Source of the DNA: Rhodosorus marinus
Taxonomy: Eukaryota > Rhodophyta > Stylonematophyceae > Stylonematales > Stylonemataceae
Length of the DNA stretch: 64,000 nucleotides
Assembly (NCBI GenBank): GCA_029953675.1
Contig: JAMWBK010000007.1
Span: 558,001 to 622,000 of the forward strand
Direction: 5' to 3'
Shown: one piece after another, positions 44,327 through 55,417 of the stretch
Numbering within the stretch: position 1 is the first letter of the stretch
Layout of the letters: each line of letters starts with the position of its first letter
The notes under the pieces: model-generated
What the model saw: the letters and a program-made list of their open reading frames with translations, nothing else
What the model was told of the DNA's origin: nothing
Databases searched by the model: none
Program-made: the position numbers and the translations under genes

Positions 44327-45302
44327 ATGAATTTTGTTTCAACCTTGTACTTAAGGAGATCTGACGCTCATGGTCAACAAACATGCACGTTTTCATCTTC
44401 AAGAACAGGATTTTTGGGTTCGAGGGTTGTAACGGAACGCAATCCTACTCGGGTTGATGAGTCACGGTAAGCGAGAGCTTACATGTCAGAAAAAAATCCT
44501 GGAATTGATAGGGAATCAAACGCTCTTCGTGTTTGGCTCTTGCCACCAGGTTGGAGTCGTTGGAAACGCAACCTCAAGGAAGAAGAACCACATGGAAGGC
44601 ATCCGCCCTGCACAATAGAAAACCTGCTCGACCACAGGTGCTACATCGGATCTTTGCGAGTCTGATGTATCTTATTCCATACCTCGATGTACTTGTGTTC
44701 GGCGAGTTTGTCTTCAGGAAGGTGATCATTAGCTTTCCTGTCTCCCAACGAGGGGAGTATCTTTAGCAAAAACCCGCAAAGGGCCCGTCCTTACCGCCAA
44801 AACTTTCTATGCGACATTCGTTTTAGATGCCGATGATCAAGACGTTTCTCGTGGCTCCTTTTGCACCCATCCTGATGATTTACCGAGGGATCCCTTTCGT
44901 TGCGTTTGCTGTCTACTTACTGGTCTACTTCTTGGTCGGAAAGAACAGGAATAACAGCTACTTCATTAGGTATAACGCTCACCAGGCGATTCTCTTGGAT
45001 ATTGCAATCCTGCTTCCACAGCTGCTGTTCATCTTCATGACAAACTTTCCCCCCTTCTTCCTCGAAGGGATAAGCAATGCCGTGTTCTTTCTCATGGTGA
45101 GTGCTCTTGACCTAGTCTCTCATCAGCAACATGTTAAGCCCAGAACTTCCTTTTCTATGGATATCCACTATCGCCTGTTCAGATTGGGGCGGTTGGATAC
45201 TCCATCTCGAGGATAGCGCAAGGAAGAATTCCTACTGAAGTTCCGTTGATCAGTGGCGCCGTTCAGAGTCAGATCGGACCCGTTGATGAAGATGATGTAT
45301 AA
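44327..45302 (+). CDS. TIC20: Tic20-like plastid inner-envelope protein
   Basis: Tic20/Ycf60 proteins form part of the protein-import machinery of the plastid inner envelope. Exons: 44327..44466, 44550..44721, 44827..45096 and 45183..45302, giving 233 residues, with phases 2, 0 and 0 kept. The first 50 residues (MNFVSTLYLRRSDAHGQQT, then Ser/Arg-rich) look like a red-algal transit peptide. Four membrane helices follow: RIFASLMYLIPYLDVLVFGE; IYRGIPFVAFAVYLLVYFLV; AILLDIAILLPQLLFIFM; and one beginning near NAVFFLM. The signature YFIRYNAHQAILLDIAI is the family hallmark, and the end GRIPTEVPLISGAVQSQIG also matches. The start is the first ATG in the exon that joins correctly; upstream in-frame TTG was ignored. 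Confidence 0.88.
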
Positions 45303-45905
45303 CAGTCAACGTTGGAGTGTGTTCTTCGGTAGTGTTCCTGTTTCTGTTCCCTTCTGGTGCTGGCAGCGCCAAGCTCACGATGGAAATTCTGGAGTAGGAG
45401 AGCTCTCGACGCTTCAATGGAGTTCTTTCCTGAAACCCTTTGATTCTGTCCTTTTGTTGTTGATTAACTTTATCGATGATCTCCAATACGGAGTCAAACA
45501 CCCACTAAACGAATTTCTAAACGGTTACATGATTGAAGATTAGCTCGAGAGCCGCTAAGGTTGGCCAATTTGAAACACCAACCAGAAGGCACTTTGTCCG
45601 AAGCTTAAGATCGCTTCGTGCATCTTCCTTGTCAGTGGAGAGGGTGGGTTCGTTGACAAGTAGTAGAATACTCAATACTCATCGTGGCATGCGGAACTCG
45701 CACGAGGAAGACTTCATGGTGTGTTGCTAGTGGATTCCGATGGATGGTTCCAAGGGACCCTCTCAAAAGGCAAACGAGTGCAGTGAAACGGGATGTTGGT
45801 TTTATTCAGCGCTGTTTGCTCTACCTGCAGAAGTGCAGGTGGAAAAATCTCAGGGGCCGAGCCGATCTCCGGGGTTTGTAGTGCTTCCAAGGAGCTCCAT
45901 TAGAG
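45303..45905. other. Intergenic region after Tic20
   Basis: Only short frames are present. A minus-strand frame at 45501..45250 (FDSVLEIIDKVNQQQKDRI) overlaps the Tic20 last exon antisense and is not supported as a gene. Confidence 0.4.
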
Positions 45906-46142
45906 CTATCGGGAGGCCTCGTTTTTCATTGGAGCGATATGTTGAGGGGCCGGACACTTCGATCTCAGCAAGTCCCGAGCCGTAAGGTTCGAGCAGATCC
46001 CACGCCAACTCGTTTTCAAGAGTGCTCCTCTTCTAAAAGGCAACATCGTCGGCAAAAGTGTAGCTGATAATTTGGTCGGAAATTCGTTGAGAACTATCGC
46101 TTGCACGGTCGTGGTTCCGATGAGCGCAAAGACTCCGCGCAA
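45906..46142 (-). mobile_element. Decayed reverse-transcriptase fragment
   Basis: The minus-strand frame GVFALIGTTTVQAIVLNEFP resembles the segment just before the catalytic box of LINE-type reverse transcriptases. In the next frame the same DNA reads SYTFADDVAF, the F/Y-x-D-D catalytic box. A frameshift between the two, and stops soon after, show that it is dead. It is too short to place in a clade. Confidence 0.55.
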
Positions 46143-46673
46143 CGAATAGTCAAAAAATCAGGCACGGCAGCAGTCCTACCGCCGTCCTCTCCATTTCCCC
46201 TTGAGAAGACCTAGGCCTTTCGAATCTCGTCTCTAGGCGTTCAATTCGTCTCTTTGCAATCTTTTTCTCAAGTGTTGTCCTTGCTGAATGCTCCCTGGAA
46301 TCTTACTCAGTTTCCTTTGTTGATGAGCTCTAATGGAGCCCTTTGAGCGGATGAAATTGGTGAAGGGTATTTATAACCCGAAAAGGTTGGTGAACGTCCG
46401 GCGATTTGCAGAAGCTGAGGAGCTCATTTACCTCGTCCTGTTTTCTCCATTTGCCGCCCTCACACTCGCCATACCAAGTGCTCTGTGCTCAAGGCCAACC
46501 GATTTGATTTCGGGTCATGATGGAGAAAATGAACTTGACTTGAACGGCCTTGCTGGATGTTAGCCTCCGTGGTTTTAACAAGTTCTTAACCTTATTCCAA
46601 AATAAGTTTGTAAGCAGCTGTTCCTGCAAGAATTATAGATCGATCACGGCAATGGGGACTGATGATAGTTCTC
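46143..46673. other. Unassigned segment between retroelement fragments
   Basis: A 76-codon plus-strand frame at 46333 (ATG) has no recognisable family. The stretch is probably degraded repeat DNA. Confidence 0.35.
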
Positions 46674-47064
46674 TCAACAGTGCAAAATCCAGTATGAATA
46701 GCAAATTTCCAGTATGGATGATACTATAGCGAAAGTGATGTTTTGGCGAGAAGTTTTTATGACTTGTAAGCTAAAGCCAAAACACTCAATAACGAAGGGT
46801 ACGAGTCGATGAGCTAAAACAGAAGCTCGAATTCCAGGGGGAAGACAAAGCCCCTGCGTCTTTCGTTCTTTGTGACCCGCATAGTTGCAAGCGGCAAATC
46901 CTCGATCCTCGGCGCTTCGCCGAAGCCGGTAGACAACGGCTGGCCTGAGGATAGGGAACAGCAAGGTCAACGTACGCAGCGTCGGCTATCTTTTCACAAG
47001 TAACCACCAGGTCTGCAACACGGCGCTTCATTCTGGTGTGTATTGGCGTCTGACCGACCGTCAT
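46674..47064 (-). mobile_element. LINE-like element C-terminal fragment (copy A, frameshifted)
   Basis: Two overlapping minus-strand frames give RRVADLVV..., AAYVDLAVPYPQASRCLPA and then, after a frameshift, LAHRLVPFVIECFGF. This is the same order as the better copy at 54103..54747: an R-x-ADLLV / VDLAIT segment resembling a PD-(D/E)XK endonuclease core, then FIVESFG. Frameshifts and stops make it a pseudogene. Confidence 0.65.
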
Positions 47065-47690
47065 AGGGCAAGGACTCTAGCTGTTCAAAGAAGTGCGAAC
47101 TTTGCAGAAATATCACGTACCACGCCAATCGGGGGTCTCTCTGGGCCTCTTTTATCACCAAGGATGGTGTGCGCCCGAGAGTTTAGAAGAGCAGCTGCAT
47201 GACCATATCCAGCTCGTATGCAGAGGGTTCCCGATCAAGTTTGTCAATGAGATGCTCTGCTGGCTGTTAAGACCCATCTAGCACTGAGAGCCACCGGGTT
47301 CAAGATCCTCGAACACCAGTAGACGTAATCATCTTTTTTTGTCCCATTGTATACGAAGATCGGCACTGTTGAGCGTGATAGACCTCGTTTGGGAAGTGGG
47401 GGCAGGCTTTCTGTCTGAGTTTACCTCGGCGGCGCGGTGGTCGGTGGTGGTTGAGTCTCTAGAAGTTGCTCTTCATCAACGTTGAGGTTTACCGGGGAGG
47501 ATGGAGCGGAAACACCGACATTGTCAGTGTCCATGGGCGCGGCACCATCATGAGTCACCTTTAGGAAAACGTAGTCTTCCACCACCGAGAGGAGCAAGGA
47601 AAGAAAGAAGGGCGCGAACAAATAAGTCTCACGCACTGGGCTCACAACCTATGTTAGTCTGCAGCGATGAGAGGGCTGGAACAATTTATC
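47065..47690. other. Unassigned segment with a short Pro/Thr-rich frame
   Basis: A minus-strand frame at 47645..47421 ends VDEEQLLETQPPPTTAPPR, just before a donor-like GAG|GTAAAC. It could be an exon of an unrecognised gene or part of a retroelement first ORF. Confidence 0.3.
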
Positions 47691-47699
47691 CCCATTGAA

Positions 47700-48035
47700 T
47701 GAGTTTGTTTAATTGCGGCGTCAGTTGGAATCCCGTCACTGGGGATTGTACGGCAGGTGCGCAACTCTATTGCGGATCTCGCCATCGAGGATGCCAACTG
47801 GCTGAGGAACACGTATGTGGACCTAACGCTCCCTTGTCCCCGCGCGGCCCGCTACTTGCCTGCAGCCTCCCGTAGTAGGGGCGCTGCTGCGAATACTATG
47901 CATAGCCCTAAGGAGTAGTGTACGCGAAGGCGCTAACCAACGCTGTAGCTTTGCGGTCTGCGCTCGCTTATCTGTTTGCTCAACTTGTCATAGAAGTTGT
48001 TGCCTGCTTCGCTGGTTTACTGGAAAACTAATAAC
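47700..48035 (+). mobile_element. LINE-like element C-terminal fragment (copy B)
   Basis: Reading the plus strand gives RNSIADLAIEDANWLR, NTYVDLTLPCPRAARYLPAA and SRGAAA. After an internal stop and shift it continues FAQLVIEVVACFAGLLEN and a stop. The order and spacing match the copies at 46.7 and 54.1 kb. It is on the opposite strand to copy A and clearly non-functional. Confidence 0.65.
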
Positions 48036-48225
48036 CCCACGTGGGTGTCCTACGAGAGGGAAGAGGGAGTCGCAAGTGTGTGGGCTGTGACGCTGCCCTA
48101 GTTTTGGAGGTGCGCTCTCTACGACCTTCCTGGATTGTCCTCGTGAACAATCCGTCCATCAGATGATGCATCTGATTCGGCCGTGCACCGGAGGGCTTGC
48201 AACTCACACCGTCGTGAGGAGCTCC

Positions 48226-50211
48226 TCAGATTCGACCGAACATGATCTTGCACTCATCCGACCCCAGGTTTCCAGTAGCCATGATCTTTCCATCTGATGT
48301 GGCTCGGAGACAGCCCAGACTCTCGTCGTAAGGTGTGAGCTGCATGAAACCGCTCGTTGTTATTGTCATGTGGAACATGGTCTTCTTGTAATATCCTTTG
48401 CCCTTGGCACTGACCAGGCCCGTCTGACTGCTCACAGCAAGGTACGTTCCAGAATTCATCGATTTGAACTGAACTAGTCCACCAGTACGACTTGCTACCT
48501 TGAAAGCAAGCGACGCGTGCATTCCTTTGAACTGAATCAAGTTCCTCGCGTTGACATAGCCATCCCTGGAAGCCCTGAGAGGAGCATTGACGGAGCTCAT
48601 CCGAAGTGTGATCGTGCTACCGACTGAAGGATACCCCGCGTGTACCCCGCTAATTGTAAACTTCATGTTCTCATCTGACTGCACTGCACTAGCGAAAATT
48701 CGGTTCCGTGGGTTCCCCTCGTCTTTTAGAGCTCCAAACCCTTGAGTTAGGAAATTAACACTTCCCTCTCCAAGATCCTTGATTCGAAAAAGACTGCTCG
48801 TCTTCACATTTTCCACATCGTACGGCTCATCGGCAGTCATATATAATGGGGAGGAAGCGGAGGCCGGCTTAAGACTTGCCACCAAGCCGTTCTGCACAGA
48901 TCGGAGTGAGATATAACCATCTTCTCCTAACACGTTCAAGACCATCCACTGCGTCGAGATCACGGTTCGCTCTTTTCTCGCTGTAACCCCGTCAACCTCC
49001 TCCGGTATGTAGGGTGTAGGTAACGATAAATATAAATTGTTAAACAAGGACTTGATCGATATCACGTCGCCGGATTTTAGCAGTGCTGTGTCAACCGGAA
49101 AATCTCCTGCAACGACCTCGGCGAAACCTCCGAGCGCGGTAGCAAGGAAGCCACGGCGGGTCTTCGCCAGATACGAGCGAAATGACGGGGGCAAAGAAAA
49201 ATCCCCTTCAATGTTTCCGCTGGAGTCGACTTTGACCACCCAAGGCCCCGTACCCGGCGCCATCTTGTCTCCACCACGCCCAGAACTAGTGAAACCAAAA
49301 AGACTTACGCCATCGTCATCATTAGCAACAAGAGAAATTAACTCATCACTTCCATCGGCCACGACAGTCTTAGTCCACAGGATATTTCCATTCTTTCCCA
49401 GTTTGGAAACTCTATAATCGCTTGCGTCCGTTGGCCCATCATATCCGAAGTAAAAACCATATTTGAACTGCTCTGTATGATTGGTCGTGCACCCGCAGTA
49501 GTAGCTACCTCCCGATGAGAGCACCGGCACCAAACGATTTTTGGTGCCGCAATTTACTTCCAGGTCTGTTCCCCAGAGTATCGTGCCATCCGGCGCCAGC
49601 TTTAACACCCCAACACGTTTTTCGTCTACGTTCCTTGACACGAGGATGTGAAGGTCTTCAACTTCAACTATGCCACCATCAGCGAGAATGTACTCTTGCC
49701 ACTGGACGTTACCATCTGGGTCGTACTTGACGAGTTTATGATCATCGGATAGAACGGACCCGTCGCTGAGCATCCAGATATCTTCTGGATAAGCATCCTC
49801 ATGCATAACATACGGGGCGGTCCAGACCAATTGTCCAGTGGAATCAAACCTTCTAACCTCACCCTCAACGAAGTCATCCAGATTCCCTCCAAAAAGTTCC
49901 CTAGTTTCTCTGGAAAGACGCCCCTGTGAATAGTCCTTCGTGACGAAAGAGCCATCGCTTCGCCCGGATACCCATTCGCACCGGCCTCCCAAGTCGGTAC
50001 GCTCTAGAATAATATCTCCGGTGTCCCTACTAATGTGCACGTACCGACAGCCGAGAAATACTGCAGCAAAGTCGCCACTGTCCAGCTCCCAAATTCGGTG
50101 CGGCCGAAAATCGCTTACTTCGAACGAGAGCAGATAGTCAATCACCCCTCCATGGATTCCACAGACCAGCAGCAGCACAATCACTGAACAAAAGTTCCTC
50201 ACAACCCTCAT
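48226..50211 (-). CDS. Secreted beta-propeller plus beta-trefoil (fascin-like) protein, intronless
   Basis: This single open frame encodes 661 residues. The ATG at 50211 opens a typical signal peptide (MRVVRNFCSVIVLLLVCGI). Residues about 30-400 contain repeated motifs of the form D-x-x-G-x-(I/L/V)-x-W: DSTGQLVWTAP, DPDGNVQWQEY, APDGTILWGTD, GKNGNILWTKT. These are typical blades of a PQQ/WD-like beta-propeller. Residues about 400-661 hold two fascin/actin-cross-linking-like trefoils: VISIKSLFNNLYLSL, YISLRSVQNGLVASL, FKSMNSGTYLAVSS, GCLRATSDGKIMA. Paired cysteines suit an extracellular protein. No enzyme motif was recognised; a carbohydrate- or matrix-binding role is plausible. It is the only long recognised gene here without an intron. 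A GTG at 50271 in frame was rejected. Confidence 0.78.
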   Translation of the reverse strand: MRVVRNFCSVIVLLLVCGIHGGVIDYLLSFEVSDFRPHRIWELDSGDFAAVFLGCRYVHISRDTGDIILERTDLGGRCEWVSGRSDGSFVTKDYSQGRLSRETRELFGGNLDDFVEGEVRRFDSTGQLVWTAPYVMHEDAYPEDIWMLSDGSVLSDDHKLVKYDPDGNVQWQEYILADGGIVEVEDLHILVSRNVDEKRVGVLKLAPDGTILWGTDLEVNCGTKNRLVPVLSSGGSYYCGCTTNHTEQFKYGFYFGYDGPTDASDYRVSKLGKNGNILWTKTVVADGSDELISLVANDDDGVSLFGFTSSGRGGDKMAPGTGPWVVKVDSSGNIEGDFSLPPSFRSYLAKTRRGFLATALGGFAEVVAGDFPVDTALLKSGDVISIKSLFNNLYLSLPTPYIPEEVDGVTARKERTVISTQWMVLNVLGEDGYISLRSVQNGLVASLKPASASSPLYMTADEPYDVENVKTSSLFRIKDLGEGSVNFLTQGFGALKDEGNPRNRIFASAVQSDENMKFTISGVHAGYPSVGSTITLRMSSVNAPLRASRDGYVNARNLIQFKGMHASLAFKVASRTGGLVQFKSMNSGTYLAVSSQTGLVSAKGKGYYKKTMFHMTITTSGFMQLTPYDESLGCLRATSDGKIMATGNLGSDECKIMFGRI

Positions 50212-52389
50212 AGCACGTATCCAAACCCAAAACTCTACACAACCGGATGACAAGTTCTGTTCCCAGAACACGCGACCCTAACACGAACTGCTGCCCGCGC
50301 GCCTAGGCTCCCCTTCACTCCCCATCTGCATTTCCAAACCTAAACTATGCCCTCAAATAACAGGGTCTATATACAATATGCAGTAGTCCCAATTTGGGAG
50401 CCTCCTTGGGGGAAGTCCCAATGCCATCCTAACCCTCTCCGACACAAAACCATTCTGCATGGTCCATTGTACAAAACTAAAACTAACGTAACAAACTCAC
50501 AAAAATTATAATATTGCGGATATATTTAGAAAAGTGTATCAAATCCACTTAAGCCAAGCACAAAATAAAAGGACCAATTTATAATATTACGGATATATTT
50601 AAGCCTGTGTATCGATCCGCTGAAGCTGGAGAATGTTTTTTCGTAAATTGTAGATTGGAGTACAGTAGTTCTTGGGTTTTACGGTGAAACTAACAACCCG
50701 GGATGGTGTCCTAGGAAATACGCCATCGTCCACCACGCGGAACTCTCTCGCCATGGTAAGCGTCCTCCCGGTTTTTTTTTCTTTTTGCCATGGTGGTCAG
50801 GGCTCCACTAGTTCCACCTAATCCGAACCAAAACGGTCAAAAGCTTATCATAAACCCAGTTCTTAGGTACACACACATTCATTCAGTTTTTGTAAGGTGG
50901 GTGTGGGGTATGCATGCCCCATTGCGAAAGGCATGCATACCAGTCAAAATCGGCGATTCCGACCTGTTCGTGGTGATTCTGAGGCCTCAATGCCTGCCCC
51001 AATATTTGCCCCCAATGCGTTCTCAAATGCTTACCTGTGTGTGTGTGAAGAGCTCTTCTGGCGGGATTTTGTAAAAGGGTTTTGGTGTGTGTGTGTGTGT
51101 GTTAGCTTATGGAAGGATAAGAAACGTTTTTGATCTTTGAAGAAGTGGCTGTGCTGCTGCTTACCCGCGAACATTTTGGAGTGCTTGGAGTAGTGGCAAC
51201 ATGGCCGGAGTTTGACGAGATGATCATCACATACTGGCTGCGTTTCTCACAACAGAAAGTATTTAAGGGAGCATGCAGTTTTCTCAGCTAGTGAGAAAAC
51301 ATTAAGATATTCTTTTATTTTTCGTATGGAATCTATCCCCTGATAAAGGTTTTGGAGGAGAATATGGAAGACAAAAAACTGAAAGAACATTAGTCCAATT
51401 CTTTTGTGTTTCATGCGGAGTACGTTGTTTGTCAAGGGTTTAGCAGAGGCCTACGAGACCGAAAAACAAGGAAGCGAGGTAGGAAAAATGGACCAAACCG
51501 GTAACAAAGCAGCGTTCGTTCGCCACGCCAGCACTTGTGACTCACTTTTCTCTTTATTAAGGCACCACCGAGGGCCGTCGCTAGTTCTCCAGTAAACCAG
51601 AAAAGGAAGCTCATACAGTAAAGCGTCGAGGAGAACCCCTGACGACCTAACTGAACCATGACACAGTCCGAATGGTTTGGGATACAATGATCCTCTTCGC
51701 GCAAAAGTTGTTTTTTGCACAACGAGCCCTTGGCATCGAATATTTTGGATTCCTGGATTCCGAAATGGTCCCCGTAGCGTTCGAGAGATCGATAACCCGC
51801 CGGTGCTTCCTCATGTGGCGTTGGATTTGGCATGTGATTTTCGTCCCCAGTAGTCATTTCTCTTTTGGGGCGGTTTTGTTTTTCTCGGCAACCTAATAAA
51901 CCCTTCTATCAAGCTATTTTTCCAAGCAGCTCTTTTGCAAAAAGAGATATAAAATTTGAATATATTCAGTCATGTGTATAGACTCCACTTTCTATGGCCA
52001 GAAGTTATTTTCTGTTAGGTTGTGTAGCGAATTTTGTTTGATCATCGTACTGAATTGTGCTAATAATTAGATAACACATGCAGAAGCTGATTGTAACTTG
52101 ATAATTCACGTTGGAGGTACAGTAATTTGGGTAAACTGGGTAAGCATTTTCGAGTTGCCCCTAACTTGGGAAATGCCGAAAACAGAAAACAGGGCAGTTC
52201 GAGGCTTTTCGCTGGAATAGCAGATTCCAGTTCGTCGCAACATTTGTCTGGCTGGGGAGTAAATTTTAATGACTATCTTTTTTTTTTAGTGGGCAGCTGG
52301 CAAATCCAACTGTTTTCGAGGGTTTACGTCGCGAGTAAGTAGAGAATAAAATTTGATTTTATTTTGGCCTACCTCGTAAATAGTCCGCT
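50212..52389. other. Intergenic region, partly repetitive
   Basis: Near 50506 and 50580 a segment with ATAATATT(G/A)CGGATATATTTA is repeated 70-odd bases apart. A TG dinucleotide run lies at 51085-51102. A minus-strand ATG frame at 51857..51432 (141 codons, MTTGDENHMPNPTPHEE...) has no recognised family and may be chance. Confidence 0.4.
51085..51102 (+). repeat. TG dinucleotide microsatellite
   Basis: A short uninterrupted GT/TG run in intergenic DNA. Confidence 0.85.
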
Positions 52390-52872
52390 TTCCAATCGCA
52401 TTTTGGTTTTGGTGGGAGGTTGGGAGAGCACGAACAACTGTGGGTGAGCTTGGGCGATTAGGAAGCTGTCTGTTGCTAGGATGGGGAAGCAATTATTCGC
52501 AAGGGTTGCTGGAACAGAGGGCAGGAGATGAGATCCACAGAGTATGGGTAGTGCACAGTTGTATCCAGTGGGAATGAACGTTAATTGCTTATTAGAAAAT
52601 CATTCGACTCCGTACCAATTCAAAACCGGGATCCCCAAGGTGTACTCTATCCACAAATTCATTCATGTTTTCCAGTGTATGGTTGATTCCGCGCACCAGG
52701 GGGGCTCCGATTTTCGCACTCTCCCTCGACCTTCCGAAGCTGCTGTGAGAAGAACGATCAGTCCACTTCGTGAAAAAAAACCTGATCATCTACATACTAG
52801 GAATGCTCCCCAAGCCCGGGTCGAGCTCAAGTAACTCTTCTACCCATACTCTGTGGATCTCCTACCCTCTGT
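52390..52872. repeat. Fold-back repeat unit
   Basis: A perfect 22-base inverted repeat (52530..52551 with 52840..52861) lies inside a longer unit. Its left part (52390-52551) resembles 58830-58990. The reverse complement of its right part (52690-52861) resembles 58968-59120 and, inverted again, 60150-60290. The unit has no long frame and looks like a dispersed non-autonomous element that has been partly inverted. Confidence 0.65.
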
Positions 52873-54102
52873 TTCACCACCTGTAAAGAAGGGGGAAATG
52901 CGAAATATTCCCCACCTCCATTCCCAGGAGCAAGTGGGGAAATGAACTCCCCACACAACCTTACTATAAATTATAGTATAATAGCAATGTTCAGTAATTC
53001 GATTCCCTAGTCCCTGCCCAGGGTGCTCAGTCGCTTAAAGAATTGATCCGAAGTGCAGGGAACCCAGAAGCACCGTCCATGAGAGAGCTGTACACGTCCT
53101 AGAGATCGCCACTGTCACACCGGAGCCTTTATCCGCAGCGCCTACCCGGAACCACAGCACATCAAAGCCAGCTGGAGGCTATTCAAGGGGCTGGCCAGAA
53201 ACATCAGGGTGAAGAGGATAGGGTTCTCATTCCGTCACCAATTGCTCGACTTGGGTTTAGAATTGAAGCCACTCCGGAGGGGTCGAATCCGCAGGAACTG
53301 CAAGGATTGTACATAAGTTCAGTCAAATACAGTCAATCAATATTACTTCATTTGTTATTGTCGAGTCTGGTCGTCGAGTGCTTCGGCGGCTTCCAACGAG
53401 TGGACTTTCGCTAGCGTTCGGGGTGATCGGGAAAGCCTGATTTTTACTGCCTTTTGGGCTTGTCTATGTTCATCGGTGTTTATGATTTTCGGACCGCTGA
53501 TCATTTTTCCCTGTTTTTGAGGTCCTTAGTGTCGCCTCCTTCCGTCGCGACCTCCAGGGCTCCATCCGTCAGAGCGGAAATAACTATTGTTTCTTTTGTC
53601 TTTATGAGTTGGAACCTTTTTGCTTCTTTAGAGCTTGGTTCCTCCAAGGCTCCCCCTAGTTCGATAAAGTCCGAGTACGTCTCTACCTTCAGCTTCCTAT
53701 GCTTGAAGGCGAGATGCCCCTGCTCCTTGCCCGAAAAGATCGAGGGTGGATGGACTCTACCCTCATGTCCACTGGCGACCTTACTCAGATTCGACTTCCT
53801 CCCCTCCGGAACTCCTTGGTCCTACCGTCATGAACCCAACCCAGAAGATCCTCTAACCCCAAATTCGCCAATCTGAGCGATCAGACCATGCGAACAAATG
53901 GATCTCTTATGCGGGCAGAGTTTCTCTTTTCTGTACGGGACACCTATCCAATTCCATGGTAGGTCCAATCATACCGTTCTTCGACCCGGCCTGGTACGTC
54001 GGCGTGGTTCTGCCTTTCCTTATCGCTATCCCTTAAGCAGAATGTAGTTACTCTGGACTTTACTAGCATAGCCTGAAGCGCTACGCAAGGCGTGAAGATG
54101 AA
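52873..54102. other. Unassigned repeat-rich segment
   Basis: Frames here are broken. A plus-strand frame at 53454..53876 (140 codons) is not recognised. The segment at 53290-53410 (TACATAAGTTCAGTCAAATA ... TTATTGTCGAGTC) looks like the end of an LTR, but no matching second copy was found. The final 60 bases share the tail sequence of the LINE-like element family. Confidence 0.35.
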
Positions 54103-54747
54103 CTAATAACTAGGGAGGGAAGCATGCAACCCCAGGCGCCGATGGCGCGCCTCGGAAAGCATGTCGCTGGAATATCGCCAAAGGGAGACACTTAAACGCC
54201 TGAAGAGCGCCAAATATTCAGTAGGATGCTCAGCAAAACATTTCCGCAACCACTCTAAACCCAACTTATCGACGTGACCAAAGCTTTCCACAATGAATGA
54301 CTGGAACCGGTGAGAGCGACCCTCAGCGCAAGGCAGACTGGCCATGCTCTCAGCATACCGTCGTTCCTTAACTCTTCGAAGGGCTGAAGCCGCGGCCCCC
54401 CGGCGGCGGGCGGCTGCGGTGAGGTGGGCGCTGGCCACGGGGCAGGTAATCGCAAGGTCCACATATGTTGAGCGTCTGGCAGCAGCGTCGGAGACGAGGA
54501 GATCGGCTATACAACGGGGCGGTGCAGAGTCCGAGATTGATCTGGGCAGTTCCGACTCAACCTCAACCGTATGCCCTATCCGAGTCAAAAATTCGCTGAG
54601 GATGTACTTGAGGCGAGTGTGTCGCCTCGTACGGAGACCTCTCAACAGTCCGCAGGAACCCAGGAAGTGGTAGCCACAAGCGTCAATCCGGCTCTCACAT
54701 CCCTGACAGAAAGACGGTCGATTAGAGTGCCACGGAGCCTGTGGCAA
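54040..54747 (-). mobile_element. LINE-like element 3' end with PD-(D/E)XK-like domain (best copy)
   Basis: The minus-strand frame 54747..54103 (214 codons, ending in a stop) is the most intact fragment of the family. It has a zinc-knuckle-like C-x2-C...ACGYH pattern and RRHTRLKYILSEFL. It then has RCIADLLVSDAA and TYVDLAITCPVA, which resemble the R/AD and D-x-A/T strands of the nuclease-like C-terminus of some LINE polymerases. SFIVESFGHVDKLGLEWLRK and WRYSSDMLSEARHRRLGLHA follow. The reverse transcriptase upstream is missing, so this is a 5'-truncated insertion, as expected of LINEs. The 3' flank at about 54040-54100 shares TTGCGTAGCGC and GGCTATGCTAGTAAAG with other copies. Confidence 0.75.
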
Positions 54748-55417
54748 ACCGATGTAGGTACTCTGCCTACTACGCTATCAAAGGAAGGGGGATGATCCCG
54801 CAAAAAACCCAAACTGTCAACGCTTAGCCCCGATTTTGAAGACAAACATCTATAAACTCAGATAAATCCTCGAAATTGGGGTCGTTTCCCCTTCCACCAC
54901 CCAGCCCGTCATCGTTTATTTCTTATTTACGAAAGGATGGGACAACCCAAATACAAGCTGCTAAACAAATTCATTCAGTACACGCCATGATATCGCCCAT
55001 CAAGCTTTGAGCACGCCGGTTAGAATTGACGATTGACCTGAACGTTTGCTGGGATTGCGTGCAAAATGTTCTTTCTGGTTGGTTAAATTTCACTGTTGGT
55101 TGCTTGAACTCCTCCAGCCAATTTCAAGATGTTCAATTGCTTAGAATATTCAGCTCACTACCGGCGTAAGTAGTTGGGAGAACAACGGCAAACGCAGACT
55201 CAACACAATCAATTTTAAACATTGGTTTCTCGTCTAGCGCTGCTTCTGAATTTTCCCTAGGATGCCTTCTCCATTGGGCATTGGAGACCAGGTCAATTCG
55301 ATGACATGTGGAAAGGAGTCTTTAACAAACGTGGTGGGGATGTCTGGCAACAGTAGCGCAGGATTTATTATGAACAAGCTATAGTACATAGATAACAAAT
55401 TGCAACCAGGGTTGGGA
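54748..55417. other. Unassigned segment left of the zinc-finger gene
   Basis: No recognisable gene. The first bases continue the decayed LINE-like copy in other frames. Confidence 0.4.

Noticed and set aside
47265-47330. tRNA-like GGGTTCAAGATCC box
   Set aside because: No cloverleaf could be drawn with a matching acceptor stem and D arm.
53290-53410. Possible LTR end and gag-like frame
   Set aside because: No second LTR, primer-binding site or protease/integrase motif was found nearby.
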